From NCBI RefSeq assembly GCF_015832195.1, contig NC_052019.1:4387685-4451684 (forward strand): a DNA stretch of 64,000 bases. The letters are read 5' to 3'. Below, piece after piece: positions 35,508-48,561 of the stretch (position 1 is the stretch's first letter; every line of letters begins with the position of its first letter). This DNA is from Motacilla alba alba. Its lineage: Eukaryota > Chordata > Aves > Passeriformes > Motacillidae. Made by a program: the position numbers and the translations under genes. The notes under the pieces are model-generated. The model was not told the DNA's origin, did no database searches, and was given only the letters and a program-made list of their open reading frames with translations.

Positions 35508-35612
35508 AGAAAAAAAAACAAAACAAAAAAACAAAACAAAAAAAAGAAACACAAAAGCAAACAAAGAAACACAAAAGCAAACAAAGAAACCCCAAAGAAA
35601 CACAAACCCACA
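35508..35612. repeat. A-rich (CAAA/AAAC)n low-complexity
   Basis: About 100 bp of A with scattered C and G. It includes an exact internal duplication of a 19-bp stretch (gaaacacaaaagcaaacaa). The minus frame rich in Phe, Cys and Leu across it is an artefact. Confidence 0.9.
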
Positions 35613-35932
35613 TTACAGTCAGAATGGGGGTATAGTGCCAGAGAGCTGGAGAAGGGGAAGTCAAATGTAACTTAATTGCTTGACTAAAGAAGCTTTCAGG
35701 CCAATTTTCAGCCTTTAGGCACCTAGATGCAATGTCTGCATTGCAATATAATCACTACAATTTACAAATATAGTTGCTGTATCTGCAAGCCATGGTCAAT
35801 GAGAAGATACTGGCACATCTTTGTCTGGAGCCTTGTGGAGCTCATGGGGCAACCTCTGAGTACACAGAGAGAGAACAGGGATGCTTTAACTTCGATCTGA
35901 CTTATCCAGCGTGCATTCTCAGTTGAAGTTCA

Positions 35933-35964
35933 TCTCTCTCTCTCTCTCTCTCTCTCCCTCCCCA
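35933..35964. repeat. (TC)n microsatellite
   Basis: Eleven to twelve TC units followed by ccctcccc. Confidence 0.93.
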
Positions 35965-38900
35965 TCTACCTAAGAAGACCCCTACCTTCCTACCTACCTC
36001 AGCTGTGTGGTGCTTGTTTGGTTACTGGGCTTAAAATACATCACCTCTAAACCCAAGAATTTATTTTTTCACAATTTCAATATAAAATCAAGTCAATTAC
36101 TTTCTTTTATGGAGCTCAGATAATTATTCAATTTTAAAATGTATTTTTATGTGTTCATGGTCACTTCCCTTTAAATACCTACAAATTGTGACTTTTTATC
36201 AGCTATGATCAGACCTGTGTTCTCTCAATGAGTAAAGTCTCTGTAAAGGATATACCTGGATTTTTATGGCACATTAACCATCTCACACTGCAATCAGACT
36301 CCTAATATACAATTTCTGGCACTCATCATGGGACCCCTCCCTTCAGGAGAATAACTTTGTCACTGCTAATTTCAGCCTAATTTCTATTTACCTGAATTTT
36401 AATTTACAAATGCCTTAAATACTTTTTGCCCTCAAAGGCTGAAAGTGTTGGCTGGAATATTTAAATTACCTTTTCCTTTCATTGAAATGAAGGGACAAAG
36501 CATCATAGTGACTCTGAAGATAAATATATTCATTGAAATTGTAATTAAAAATTATATCGCTGCAGGGTTTTTTTTTCTGCCTTAGCTATCCATCTCCCCT
36601 GTAAATACATTTATTTCCATTTAAAAAGCTAGTTTATGTATATGTATGTATCTTTATTTACATATATGTGATTTTTTGTAAATATTTTTTAAAAATAGAA
36701 ATACAAAATGGTGCCTTTTACTGTTACGGTCTCAATGGTTTATTCATATGCCTTTTAGCACAGCAGGAAAAGATTTTTTATTTCCCTAGTAATTTTGCAC
36801 CCTGAATCCTGCAAATATTGGTAAACCTAAAACAACTGCTGAGGGCTCCCCTGTCCTGTGCAATTTGCTATATGTTGCTAGAGCACTAAGCACTTTCTAC
36901 AGCACAAAACATCTCCAAAAGTACAAATATTTCTTATTTATGATCTGCAGATATGAACCAAACACAGGCTTAAAACATTTTTTTAGTCTCCTTATGCTGA
37001 TATTTATTTTAAAACTGCATCCCCCTTTATACCTTGCTTGTTTGAAATACAGTGTTTATTCTTTAAATGGTCTCTGTAACCACAATGATGGTCAATTTTG
37101 TGGAGGCAGCAGTGCTGTGACAATGTCATTTTTGGTGCTTTTTTCCTCATTTTGAGGAGGAAAGGGCAGAAAATCAATGCAAGACAGATATGGCCTGAAA
37201 CCCACTGTGCATTTTCATTATGAACCTGTAACCTCTGAGACTTAGGAAGTAATACTGAAAGAATAGCCAGAGAGGAAACTGGTGAAAAAGTTTCTATTTT
37301 TCATCTGGTTCCAGGGTTTTTGTATACTTGGAGATAAATAGCTCTGCCTTGGAAGAAAAGTGACTTTTATTAAAAAATAAAAAGGGAAAGAAAAAGAGGC
37401 TTTGTTTTCATTCTAAGGACCTAATGGAGAGAAACAACACAATAAAATGTTATTTTAATAAGTGTTGTCCTGGCAGGATGCTCCTAAATAGTCGTGGGTG
37501 TCTCTCATCATTATTATTGGGCCTTGAGAAGAAAAGCTCAGTTATTTTTACCTTTCAGTATTCTTACATTAGCAAAGAGCTCACATAAACAGAAAAAAAA
37601 TCTTATTTATACTAAATGACACACAAGGTAAGTATGAAACCATGTATCCAAAGCTCTGTTCGAATTTCTAAGGGGAAAATGCAGTTTTTACAGACAGGTG
37701 CCAATTCAGTGTTCTAGTCAGATACTAGTTGTTATTTAATGAATGGCTTTATTAATTCAATATGCATTACTGATTACTTGACCATTTCTACTTGTTTTCT
37801 GGCATTTTGATGGACTTTACAGCTATGATCACAGAGATTTCAAAGGCTTATGTATAAAATTTGCAAGAGGTTGAATCTGTCACAGTCCCATCCATAGTCA
37901 AACTTGGCAGGTGTTCATAATCTGGGATTTCCCTTCCTGCTTCACTCTTCCATCCTGAAAAAAAACAAGTGATCCTGGTTTCAAAACAGGCTTTTGGAGA
38001 AGTTTGGATGTGAGTCTGCACTGACCTCTTTAGAGTCTTGATAGGCAAGGGCAGATTCCCACACAGTAGGAAAAATCTCAGTACAGACTTTTGCAGCTCC
38101 TGTCCAGGATGGAGGCACAAAATTGGTTCCTGATATGAAAATGTAAATTGAAACCTGTTAAACAAGGAGCACACCAGTTCTATACATATTAAACAGTCTG
38201 TACACTACTAGGTTCATCAAACAAAGGATTTCCTTGCTAAGAGCATGGGGGCCTGACTGGCAGCAAAATGTAGCTATATATTTTAATAATTTTGCAGAAA
38301 AGATGGATAGCGAGATTACAGAATGTTCTTGTTTCAAGAAATCTGTGTAACAGTCAGTGAATATTTATTTTCATGCTGGCGGTTCAGTGGAGGAGACTCT
38401 ATAAATCTCATTTTAGCTTTCCCATTTAAACCCTCACACTGCCTGTAAACCTTATCTGTGATATTTTTGTAAGGTAAAGAAGTCAACACAGCCAATCAGA
38501 AACCCAGGGAAGGATCCTGCATTGGCAGGAATAACTGGGTTATGAAATTACTGGCTTCTTCACATCATTCCCTGTGTAGTCAGAGATGAGGACAGCATCT
38601 CCTTTGACATATGTATTTTCATTTCTTAACTTAAACATGAACCAATTAAAATGTCACAGCTTTCAGAGAGCAAGTTTGTAAAAGTGTTGATAATGAAGGT
38701 TTACTTGCTTTGCATATTCTGCCCAATCAGTACTAAATTTATATTGGTGTGACCCTGCTCGGGTGCATTAGGAATGTTGCCCAACTGAATAAAATAATTT
38801 CGTGGTCTTTAGGTGATTGCTTGTGGAAAAGAAAGTGAAAATTCCCTACAGAGAGAATGAGAGATAGCAATGCCAAGGCATTATGACAGGAAACTAAGAT

Positions 38901-39360
38901 CAGGTGAAAAGGATCACCAAAAAAGTTTTTGATATCTTCAAATATTAACACTGTAGAATGGAATTTTAAGGAAGAACTTCTGTGGGAAAAGAGCCTCCAT
39001 TTGTGCTAGAACAGCACTCAGGAGTTTATCAGATAAACGGATATTCTGCGTCTTGAGCTGCACATGGCCCCACAAATATTTCTATTGTTGTGTCTCATCT
39101 TAGCCAACACTAAGAAGGGAGGCCTCTAATCATTTCTCCTCATTATCATATCAAACCAGATGTTTCCAGCTGGAGAAGTCCTGCCATGCAGCCCTCTCCT
39201 TGCCCTCTCACAGCCGTGCTTCCATCAGTAGGGGGCTGCCTGCCCCTCTCCTGCCCACAAGGTCCTGAGTTTGATAAGGCAATTTTGGAACCTGGTTGCT
39301 GAGAATTTTGGACTTTCTATTCTGACAGGCACTGACCCCCAGGAAAACACTGGATTTTAC
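35965..39360. other. Unique AT-rich sequence
   Basis: About 3.4 kb with no recognised repeat family. A 44-bp segment near 36467-36510 on the minus strand has splice-like sites and is open in two frames, but does not fit the phase of its neighbours. No supported gene. Confidence 0.4.
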
Positions 39361-39400
39361 CTGAGGCCATGGAGAAGGCTTCCAAAATTGAATGATAGAA
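39361..39400 (-). other. Candidate coding exon (40 bp), gene unknown
   Basis: A minus-strand segment after the acceptor tract actacacacccgcaatcccag and before a good donor (CCTCAG then gtaaaatcc). One frame reads FYHSILEAFSMAS and leaves one nucleotide. It enters in phase 0, which fits the segment at 48432-48561, and its exit fits the segment at 35123-35202. At 40 bp it carries little weight alone. Confidence 0.2.
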
Positions 39401-39520
39401 CTGGGATTGCGGGTGTGTAGTTTGATTAAAAGTGTGTGATATCACATGGTGAAAAACTCAGAGCTTAAGGTTTTAGGATATAGTGATATATGTGAAGCAA
39501 GATGGAGGGTGGAGGCTGGT

Positions 39521-39568
39521 CCTTCTTCTTCACCTTCTTCTTCACCTTCTTCTTCACCTTCTTCTCCA
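39521..39568 (+). repeat. 12-bp tandem repeat, four units
   Basis: Unit ccttcttcttca repeated four times, the last with one substitution. In one plus frame it spells repeats of Ser-Ser-Ser-Pro, which is what makes the 61-codon frame at 39446-39631 look protein-like. Confidence 0.95.
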
Positions 39569-42500
39569 TGGGTTTGGGTGGTATTTTGTAGTTGGACAGA
39601 AAAGTCCGCATTGAGGGACAAGAGGGATTGATTACTGGGTTAAAAGTGAAAGTAATTTAGGTATCACTTCTTAATTGGACAGTTCATCCTTAAAAGACCT
39701 TGTAGGAACAGATGCAGAGCCATTTTGTAGCTTGCTAGTGAAATACTGCAGAACTCATGACTCGTGAGACTGTGATATAGATAAGAAATAATAAACACCT
39801 GAGACTGAACAAGAAATATCATCTTGACCACTTTCAATCCTGACCTTAACAGAAAAAAGAAGCCAAGAATTGGCAAGGCAAAGCAGTCCATGAAAAGTTT
39901 ACACAATATTTTCATTTTTTTTTCAGCGCAGCAGTTCTGCCTTAGCACAGCTTCATGTAGAACTAGAGCTGCACCCCCTTTGAAGAGCCTAAAATAACTA
40001 CAGAAAAAGTCAAGGGAAATCTTGAATTTTGGGGAAATGGCTGAGCTTTTGTTCTGCGGTGAAATAAAAGAAGTTTTTTTTTTTTTTTTTTTGTTTTGGT
40101 CATGGTTCCACACAGCAGATGCCTGATCTGCAGAAGTACAGCCTCATTGTACATACTGTGACATAATTTACACAAAGAGAATGTTTCTAAGGTATTTTGA
40201 ATATATTGTCAAAAATTGTCTCCATTGCATATCACAAGAGAGTAGAAAAAAAAAATCACTTGACTGAAAATACTTAATAACTGACAGCTGCCCAGAGGCT
40301 GAATTTTTTAAATAAATAAATAAAATATAAAAAACCTTGGATCACCTGAACAGCACATGACATGTCTGATTTCTAATTAAAATTTCCACTCAGAGTCCAC
40401 AGAAAGTAAATGAGGTTTGGACATTCTTTAGGCCTTTATAAAGGGTCCTTTTCAATTTATTGAATGCAGCAAATAAATTTTTTTAACAAAAACTCTTCTG
40501 CCGTCTTGTCACTTTAGATTATTAGCAACACAAATCGTGTCCAAGTGCAGTGCAGCTTGAAGACCTGCATTAAGTGCCTGGATGGCTTCTGGGAAGGCTT
40601 GAATGAAGCTCATGGACAGAAAGATTAGGAGAAATTGCTCTGACAGCGGAGCAAAGTTGGGAGGAGTGTTTTGCTGCATGTCACTCAGTTCTTCGTCACC
40701 ACGTTTGCCAGTTTATTTTGTTATGCCCCAAAGGACTTCCTTTTGCAGCCAGAGCAGGGTTGAAACACAGCAGGGACAAACATGTAAGTGGCTCAGGAAT
40801 ATCCTTAGGAGTAACCTGTGAGGCTGCTGTGGCTGTGACACACAATTCACACTCTCATTCTCTCTGTGCTGAACCAGTAGTCTGTATCAATAATATCCTG
40901 GTGAAACATAATCCAGTGTATGGAGGCTTGTCCCCTGACTGCTAAAACCACGTTGCTGTGACTTTCTTCCCCAGGCAATGGTCTGAAGAATGGGTGTAAT
41001 CACTAAGTTGTCTTCCCTGGGGAATTCTGGGGAGGGGACGCTGCTGGGAAATCAGCTGTTGGAATGAATTAGCCTGCATGGTCATCCTGAGCAGACAGGA
41101 ATGGCAGGAAAGCAAGAAATGAAAACTGAAATCTGATTGAAATCTCTGTTCTCGTGTTAGCTGGATGCTGGAATAGGAATCTGTGAACAGGAGCCTGGGA
41201 ATAGGAAAAGTGGCTGAACTAAAAGCAGAATGTTAACCTGGGTTACCTGATGGGTTTGCATCCCCAGGAAATGAAATCCTGCTTCCCTCAGTGATAACTG
41301 CCGTGGGAGGAAATCTCCTTCCTCCACCCACACGGAGTGAAAGGCCAGCAAAACTTAGCAAACAGCTGAGGGAACTTCAGGTCCTTGTTGTGCTTGAGTT
41401 ATTCTTATTCATAATGAAAAAGTAATGAGCAGCCCCTTTTCAGCAGTTAGCCAGTTATCAGTTCACAGTTTTCAGGCATCACAAGCCCGAGCCAACCACC
41501 CACCCCACCCCACGATGTGGACATGTAGCAGTCAGAGTGTCTCTCATCTCCCAGGTCTCTCTGTCCCAGCTGAGTCACTCTCCCATAGTCCTCTTTTACT
41601 TCTAGCTATGATTTTTCAAGGGTAGCCCTTATTTTATGAGGCTTTGCCTATGTGGAACAGTTGATTGGAGAATATTAAATTAAGGGATAATCAGAGATTG
41701 TTAATAGCTGGAAGAAGAGTAAAAGGATAAGCAAGGAAATTGTTTTGCCTGCATGAAGTGCCTGTCCCTGCAAAGTAGTATTTGAAATGGAATTCTCTTC
41801 ACAAGACATAGGCCTCAGATATCTGGAATACTTTAAATAACCCTGGGAGGTATTAAAACAGGAGGATGTCCCTTTTTCTGCAATAGAAAGATGGTATTCC
41901 CTAGGTGCTGGTGATTCCTGAACATACACAGTAATTAAGAGAATGAAACTGGTTTTTCAGAGTTCCTGGACTGCATTTTTCCTCTAACAATTGAGCAGCT
42001 GTTTCGTGGGTGAAATGTTCTGGTAAAAGCTTGTGAGTATGAAATTTAGTGAGGAACTGGAGAAATCTGAAGTAGAACAAACTTTCACGAGTGAATAATT
42101 ACTGCTCAGTTTGCAGTCCTCAATTCCAACATCACTTCCAGAGAAAAGCCTGACCTCACTTTTTTGACTCTCATTCTTTCCTTTAAAATAAAACAAATAA
42201 AAAAATAAACAGCAAACAAAAAAAACCATTCAAAGCTAACAAGAAAACCCCCAAGACCCCAGAAAGCTGAGGGAAATACAGGACTGAAAGTTTTGATATA
42301 CCCTCAAATGATATAATCCCTTTCATGAAACTTGTCAGGCTTTTTACTACTCCAGGTCCAAATTCAAATTCCTTTCTCTGTTTATTACAAAATGCTTCTA
42401 GTTTCATATTCATCCTTTCATATTCATAGGTGGATTATACATTCATTTAACCCCACTAGTCCCTCTTCTAACATTGTCCTTTCACTTTAGCAGTTGTCAC

Positions 42501-42671
42501 ACTCCTTGTTTTTATCTCTCTCTTCCATGCATGCATTTCTTATTCCTTAATTTCTTTTCTGTCAAGACAGCCAGATTTTTAATAGCTTTTGGAAGCTAAT
42601 TCCACATCTCCCTCCTTATCCTAATGTCTCCTCTGGTACCAGTTTGGTCTTGGATAAGTGCAGCCATAACA
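39569..42671. other. Unique AT-rich sequence
   Basis: About 3.1 kb, with a T-rich run near 40073-40092. Frames up to 149 codons on the minus strand (39664-40113) cross that run and show no recognisable domain. No repeat family or gene recognised. Confidence 0.4.
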
Positions 42672-42785
42672 GCAACAGCTTTAAACTGAAAAAGGGTAAA
42701 TTTACATTGGATATTAGGAAGGAATTCTTCCCTGTGAGGGTGGCAAGGCCCTGGCACAGGGTTTCCAGATCATGGATAGATATCC
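42672..42785 (+). mobile_element. CR1 LINE internal fragment, 3'-truncated
   Basis: Blocks cagctttaaactgaaaaagg, acattggatattaggaagga, ttcttccctgtgagggtgg and ggccctggcacagggtttcc match the end of CR1 ORF2 (L-D-I-R-K-E-F-F-P-V-R-V is legible). The usual 3' tail (gatgatctt... and attctgtg) is missing. The copy therefore lost its 3' end after insertion, unlike the others here. Confidence 0.8.
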
Positions 42786-43329
42786 TTGTCAGTCAGTGGA
42801 ATATTCCAAGTACCCCAAAAGTGTAAATTCTACACACTGCCACAACAGGTCTGAGACAGGTGAGAGAAATAAACCTCTTTTTTAATAGAGAGAGCATCAG
42901 TGATGAGTTCAGGCACAATTCCTAATTCTTTGATGTCTGGAAGTGCAGAGATGAACCCGCCTCTCATTTCAGTAAGGAAGAATAAGGAATATAAATGGAC
43001 TCATTTGGGTTCGAAAGCATTCATTCCTAGAATCATGAAATAGTTTAGTTTAGGAGGGAACTCAGGAGTCACCCACCTGTCCCCAGCTCAGAGTCTATCA
43101 GAGCATGTTATGCCTGCATATTTTCTTTTCCTGCAGAGATGTATGAGCTCAGTTATTACTGATGAGAATTCTACTCATCAAAACATTCAAGCTTCAATAT
43201 TCACTGGATTCACTAAAATGGATTTCAGATAGCATAATGGAAAATGTGCAATTCCTGCTGTGTTGCTTTGCTATATAAGCCAAACTGCTAAGTAATAGAA
43301 ACAATGCTCCATGCTTACAAACCTCATCC

Positions 43330-43363
<34 letters not shown>

Positions 43364-45492
43364 TGACAAATATCTGCTGTGTAAGGCATCTGCAAACCAA
43401 GATTTATTCACTAAAGTAATTTGTGAATAATTTCACATAATGAGTAAATATTCACAGAACAACAACAGGAAAGACCGCAAAATTCATCAAATAAAATTAT
43501 TTGCTGCAAATCACTCATGAAACTCCTGCCTCTGTCTAAAACTTCCAAAGCATTTGCTTTGCTATCATTCAAGCAGCTTTATATAACTGATTATTTCATT
43601 CTAGTCCAGATTTCCTTAAATTTAAAGTATCTCTTAGAAAATGCTATGGAAAAATGAAGCTATTTTAAATGAAATCTCTGTTCTGAACATCTGTTTCCAT
43701 TATTAATCAGATTACTCACAATGCAACTTTAAGTTTTCTGGGTTTCTTCGTAAGTGCTAGAAAGGTGTGAAAAGCTGAACACTGAGGTTGAAGAGAATAT
43801 CAGGAAACTCCATGGGGAAAACAAACAATGGGAACAGCAAGATCCAGACTCATTGCACCTGAACTTATTCAAAAGTATTTTTCCCTCGCCCTTCTCTCAT
43901 CAGAGAAGAGACAAGTGACATTGCTGAAGTTGAATCAGGTACTAAAGTTCTGAATTGACTTCTGTTTATGTTTGACTGGTTTTTTTATGTTTTTTCACTA
44001 GGTAAAGAGCATCAGAAAATAAAATAATTATTAATCAAATAATTAAACAATTAAATGAGACTGGGTACCTGCTCATGGAGAGATGAGCCACATGGAAAGT
44101 TTGGAGAAGGCAAGCTCTGCAGATAGGCTTCCCTCACCAGCAGAGCTGTTTTTACCATTTCAGTGCTGCTGCCCTGTCAGTGCCTTGGATTCCAGGAAAA
44201 TGGCAGAGAACATAATTAGGGGCCTCATTAGGAACCAACTTTGGAAAACTCTGTCCTGTTCAGAAGGGTGTAAATGGATGCAAATTTGATAAGAATTTAC
44301 TGTGGTCAAATTAGTGCTCCTGAAAGTAAGCCAGTGTACATCTGTTAAAATATTCCAAAAGAGTTTCCCTTTATTTCTACTTTTAGAGCTCTGTTAAAGT
44401 GACCTGATGAGGCCAAATGAGGAAACCCAGAGATATGGAAAGTTTTTTTCTTGGAGGCAGTCTGAATCCAACCTTTGATTCAGTGAAAGTAAGCTGAGAA
44501 TGTGTGTCAAGAAAGGCATTTATGCATCACCATTTTTGTCAATCTCTTTGTGCTATATTTTCACTCCTAATTAGTGCATTTTCACTGGGAAGTCTGCATG
44601 CAAAATGACTGCTCATGGTGTATTTAAAAAAAGAAAAAAAGATAAAGAAAAGAGAAAAGATAACAAGGACCTGGAGAACATACAGGGGAAAACAGAAAAG
44701 TGAGAAAATGAAAAAGGAAAAACATAGTGGAAAAGGAAAATAAAAACATATGGCAGAGGTGATGATGGAAAGGAACAAGAGATCAAAAAGGAAATGTGTG
44801 AAAGGTTCACAAAGCACAGGGAGACAGAATCCCAGCAGCATGTAGTTTGTTCATTAGTAGGATGTGCTGCCTGTCCAACTACAACAAAATAGCTCAGTCC
44901 TGTGTGCTTGCAAGCACAGGAATGTCTGGTTACACTGGGAACTTGGCTCTTCAGTACATGGGAAACTTTTATCTGTATCTGTCTTCATCTACCACAACAA
45001 AGACCCACACATGGAAATACACACCAGTGTCTCCAAAGTTCCTAATTTCCTAAATCAATTTCAGCTATTTTGATGACTTTGTTGCAGCTGTTAGAAAAGT
45101 AAGTGGATCTATGGAGTGTGCGTTCCACCAGACTGATCAGTGTTATTAATGAACTCATCCATGTTTTTCTTCTCAGGTCCTGTGTAAGAAAAATTATGTT
45201 TTTGAAATTCCCACAGCAAGTTGGATCCATTTACAGGTTTAGGGTTAAATATGTTTAAAGAGAAAAGTAAAAAAATTCTAAAAATACAATATAAGCAAAA
45301 TCTGAAATGCAATCAGGTTCATGTTATGGAGTCATAGAGAAGTGATCCCACAAGTAAAACAAAAAAATTTCATTAAATGTATTTAAAATACTCTGATATT
45401 GAAAAGTGGTAACAATCTTATTTTCCTAATATGCTTCAAACCATGATTTCCATATGAAACTTCCACTCAGAATCTCAATTAACCACAGAGAA
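42786..45492. other. Unique AT-rich sequence
   Basis: Contains a 25-A run (43330-43354), a possible CR1 scrap (gaatcatgaaatagtttag, about 43030-43070) too worn to call, and a purine-rich stretch at about 44625-44830. No supported gene. Confidence 0.45.
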
Positions 45493-45540
45493 TTTTGACA
45501 GTTCTACAAACTGTAGTTTTGACTATTCTACAAACTGTAA
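45493..45540. repeat. 24-bp tandem duplication
   Basis: Two abutting copies (45493-45516 and 45517-45540) of ttttgac..ttctacaaactgta, identical at 21 of 24 positions. Confidence 0.88.
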
Positions 45541-48431
45541 TCCCTGAGAAGACTCAGACATGGATTAACAATAACATTGAGTCCATCATTAGATTATGTC
45601 TGTACTGTACTATTTAGAGCCTGACTAAGCAGACTCCTGGTAGCAAGGCAGATAAAGGCTGATTTTGAAGTAAATAAGTCCTTTTACAAAAATACTATGC
45701 TACTTCAGTTACCTCATGGCTTGGTCACTCAAAGAATATTTATGGCTAAAATTCATTGGTACAAGCGAGGAATCAATACTTTCAGCACTGATAGTTGTAC
45801 CTCTAATCTCAGTTCTTGGAAAACCATTAAGTTGCTTTTGAGTGACTTAAAAAAAAACTTAAAAGGAAATTCAATGCCCTTTTCTGAAAAATATAATCAG
45901 TGTAATAAATAATAAGCCTTGCAATATCTGAAATTTTTTGACATCTGAAATTCAAAATATGGAGCATCATGCAACTGCAAGTCCAGATCTGCAGTGATGT
46001 TGTAATTTTTTAACCCCCTCTAAAATATTAAATCATTTTGTGGAAAAGAACATTCATAACCAAAAAACATTATTAAAAACGGTACTTTAAAAAAGAGGAG
46101 TGGGCTAGAGAAAGGAAAAAATAAGGGGGGGAAAGAGATAAGATTCTGTGAAAGAGAAGGGGTGAAATGAGTCCACAAAGAGGAATGTCTGCTTCCTGCT
46201 TTGACCACAGGCTGGGAAATTGCAATGCAGGGTGAGTTACACTAAAGAACAGTGATTAAGTGGGTATTTCTGACCCACAGCATCCTTCAGCTCAGGCTGA
46301 ATCCAGCCCAGCCCACCCTTACTGCTACAATGCACTGCCCAGCTGGGTGACCTCCTGGGACTCCAATTGCCATGTTCCTCACGAAAGAGAATGGCTGTGA
46401 GTTGATCCATTTTTACCAATAAACTACTCTTGGTTGATGACCATCTCACAGCTAGATGGGATATTTAATAGTGAAATCATGATTCATAATGAAGTGCTCT
46501 ATCAGCCTCAGCTGCCCTGCAGTCTCCTCTCTAATAGTGTTCCCATATCACTGTGTTATTGGTTTCCTTTCACGCACCCATAAACAATGTGCAATTCCTG
46601 TAATATTATTATTTTTTCTATTACTTTGATTCCCCTAAGGTCTCAAAACTCCTTCCACATTCACTGTGTTGGTATCTTCAGCTTGTTTTTTTTCCTTCGT
46701 GGCCTTGGCAGCATATTTCAAAATCTCATTCCTGTGTTGCCTTGGTTTGTCAGCAGTGAAGGTCTGCACAGAGAGAGTACATAAAGCAGGCTGTTACTGC
46801 TGTTATTATTATTTCTATTACTGCTTTAGTGGCTTCCTAAACTGGTGTGCTCTTTTCAGGGCAGCTAAGGCAGCAAACCTCTGGGGAAAGGCTCAGAAGC
46901 AGGGCTGAAATGGTTTTCCATCTTGGCTCGTGCTTGTTTTCATTTCATCACACCATCTCATAATGTCATTGCTTCTCCATTTAGTAACAGCATTAGGAAA
47001 CATCACAGCTGTCCCACCAGGGCTTTACGTCTTAAAGCATTTGGGGTGCAGGTGAGATGATGCTGGCTGCTGGAGATTGCAGCTGCCTTTTCAAATTCAG
47101 CTGTCTTTTGTCTCTCTCCTCAGTGGGTGCTATGAAAAGCCTCTGGGATCCCAGCTACAGTATTCCTCATCTGTGGCATTAGCACGAGTGTTTTCATAAT
47201 CAGATTTGATATAATTTATTGAGTCAGTCCTCGAATGCCTGCAATTCGCCTCAATCACTGTCTTTTCTCTCCCTTTATTGCCTAAAACTTGTGTTATTCC
47301 TCCTTTTTACTTACGATTTCCTGATGCCATAGACTGAGTGACAAACACTTTTATAATGGAGTACTGTGTGAAAAGTTTCATTATTTTGGCATTTTTATTA
47401 TAATAAATTCTTTGCCTTCCTTTTTTCAACTGCTTGTTTTCTTGGGAGACCACTGCTTTTAACAGCTTTATTGTTTTTTCTTTATAGAGTGCAGATTAAT
47501 GCCTTCTTTTTTTTCTAAAGCAGTAACCACATAACTCACTTTCACTTTACTGATGCTGTCACTGATGGTGTTGTGCTGTAAGCAAATATTTCCCTGCCTT
47601 CTGCCTTTGGTCTGCAGCCTGCTTACAGCTCAGTGTCAGTTTTGAATTATCTGGGAAATTCTCTTGTGTACAGACTGTTACACAGCCTTAAGCACTACTG
47701 TTTTTATTATTCCACATTACTGCCTCAAAAGGAGGTTGTGTTATTCCTGCTAAACTCTTTAAGCCTTTAAGTCATTTAAGAGCAACTTGCAGGGATTCTC
47801 TGCTGCTTGTTTTGCATTTGATTTGATTTTGACTTCAGCAAGTGAGTGTCTTGTGCCATTGCAGTGTCCAACATTCCTGGCTCCATCAGCTGCAACCCAA
47901 AATCTCTGCCACAAGGTATATAACCCCTCTTGGAGAGGTAAAAGGAAGGGCATCACACAGACCAGCTCAGAGGTGGGAGGCAAGAAAACCTGTTCAGAAT
48001 TCCCCACCTGGATGTCCTGAATATGCTGCAAAATCTAAGTGTCATTCAGCTCTGTGAGTCTCAGTAGTTCCTGAGGTTTTGCTTCATCTGGGTATCTGCA
48101 TTATTTGGTAGTGTCTCCCCTTGTGCCAGTTGCATCCTGCAGAGATCAATTCATAGCTGGAACAGGGAAGATGTACTTGAACTGCCCTCAAGCTGCATGT
48201 GGTCCACAGGCAGCATTTGCCCATCCTTCCTCTCTCATGTTATCCCACCCCTGAGAGCACAGGGCTGTGTAACAGCAGTTATCTTCTCAGCAGCAGGCTC
48301 TGATTTCTCTGGCTGAATGCACTCCGTGTCTTTGGTTCTTCTGCTCATGGCAGCTCCCTGGGCTGCCTGGGCCCTGCCGGGCTCAGGTGCATTAGCTCTT
48401 TCCACCTACCCTTGTTCTCCACAGTGCTTAC
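45541..48431. other. Unique sequence
   Basis: About 2.9 kb with no recognised repeat family. Open frames of 62-90 codons near 47.8-48.06 kb occur on both strands without splice support. Confidence 0.4.
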
Positions 48432-48561
48432 CTTGGCAAACCCCACCAGTGGCACGTTGCTGAATTGTGTTTCATGAAGGCCATATTTTGCTTTTACTTC
48501 AGCCACCACCTGTTTTCTTAACTGAGACAGCTCACAGAATAGGAGACCCACATAGTCTAGA
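48432..48561 (-). CDS. Best candidate coding exon in the window, gene unknown
   Basis: On the minus strand one frame is open across this segment and ends at an excellent donor (GCCAAG then gtaagcact). The second half reads LRKQVVAEVKAKYGLHETQF then SNVPLVGFAK, with GTG- and CTG-rich codons unlike the AT-rich surroundings and an amphipathic, helix-like first part. Two starts are possible. A better acceptor (ctgtgagctgtctcag) gives a 90-bp exon from 48521, phase 0-0. A poorer one (ggaaataggacag) gives the 130-bp form drawn here, which would join in phase with 49402-49463. I do not recognise the protein. The frame stays open past the donor to 48345, so an unspliced or pseudogene origin is not excluded. 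Confidence 0.38.

Noticed and set aside
39664..40113. 149-codon minus-strand frame, among the longest in the window
   Set aside because: It starts in a poly-T/A run and is rich in Lys, Phe and Leu as expected from AT-rich DNA; no domain and no splice pair could be found.
43029..43075. Possible CR1 terminus (gaatcatgaaatagtttag)
   Set aside because: Too short and diverged; no second landmark block follows.
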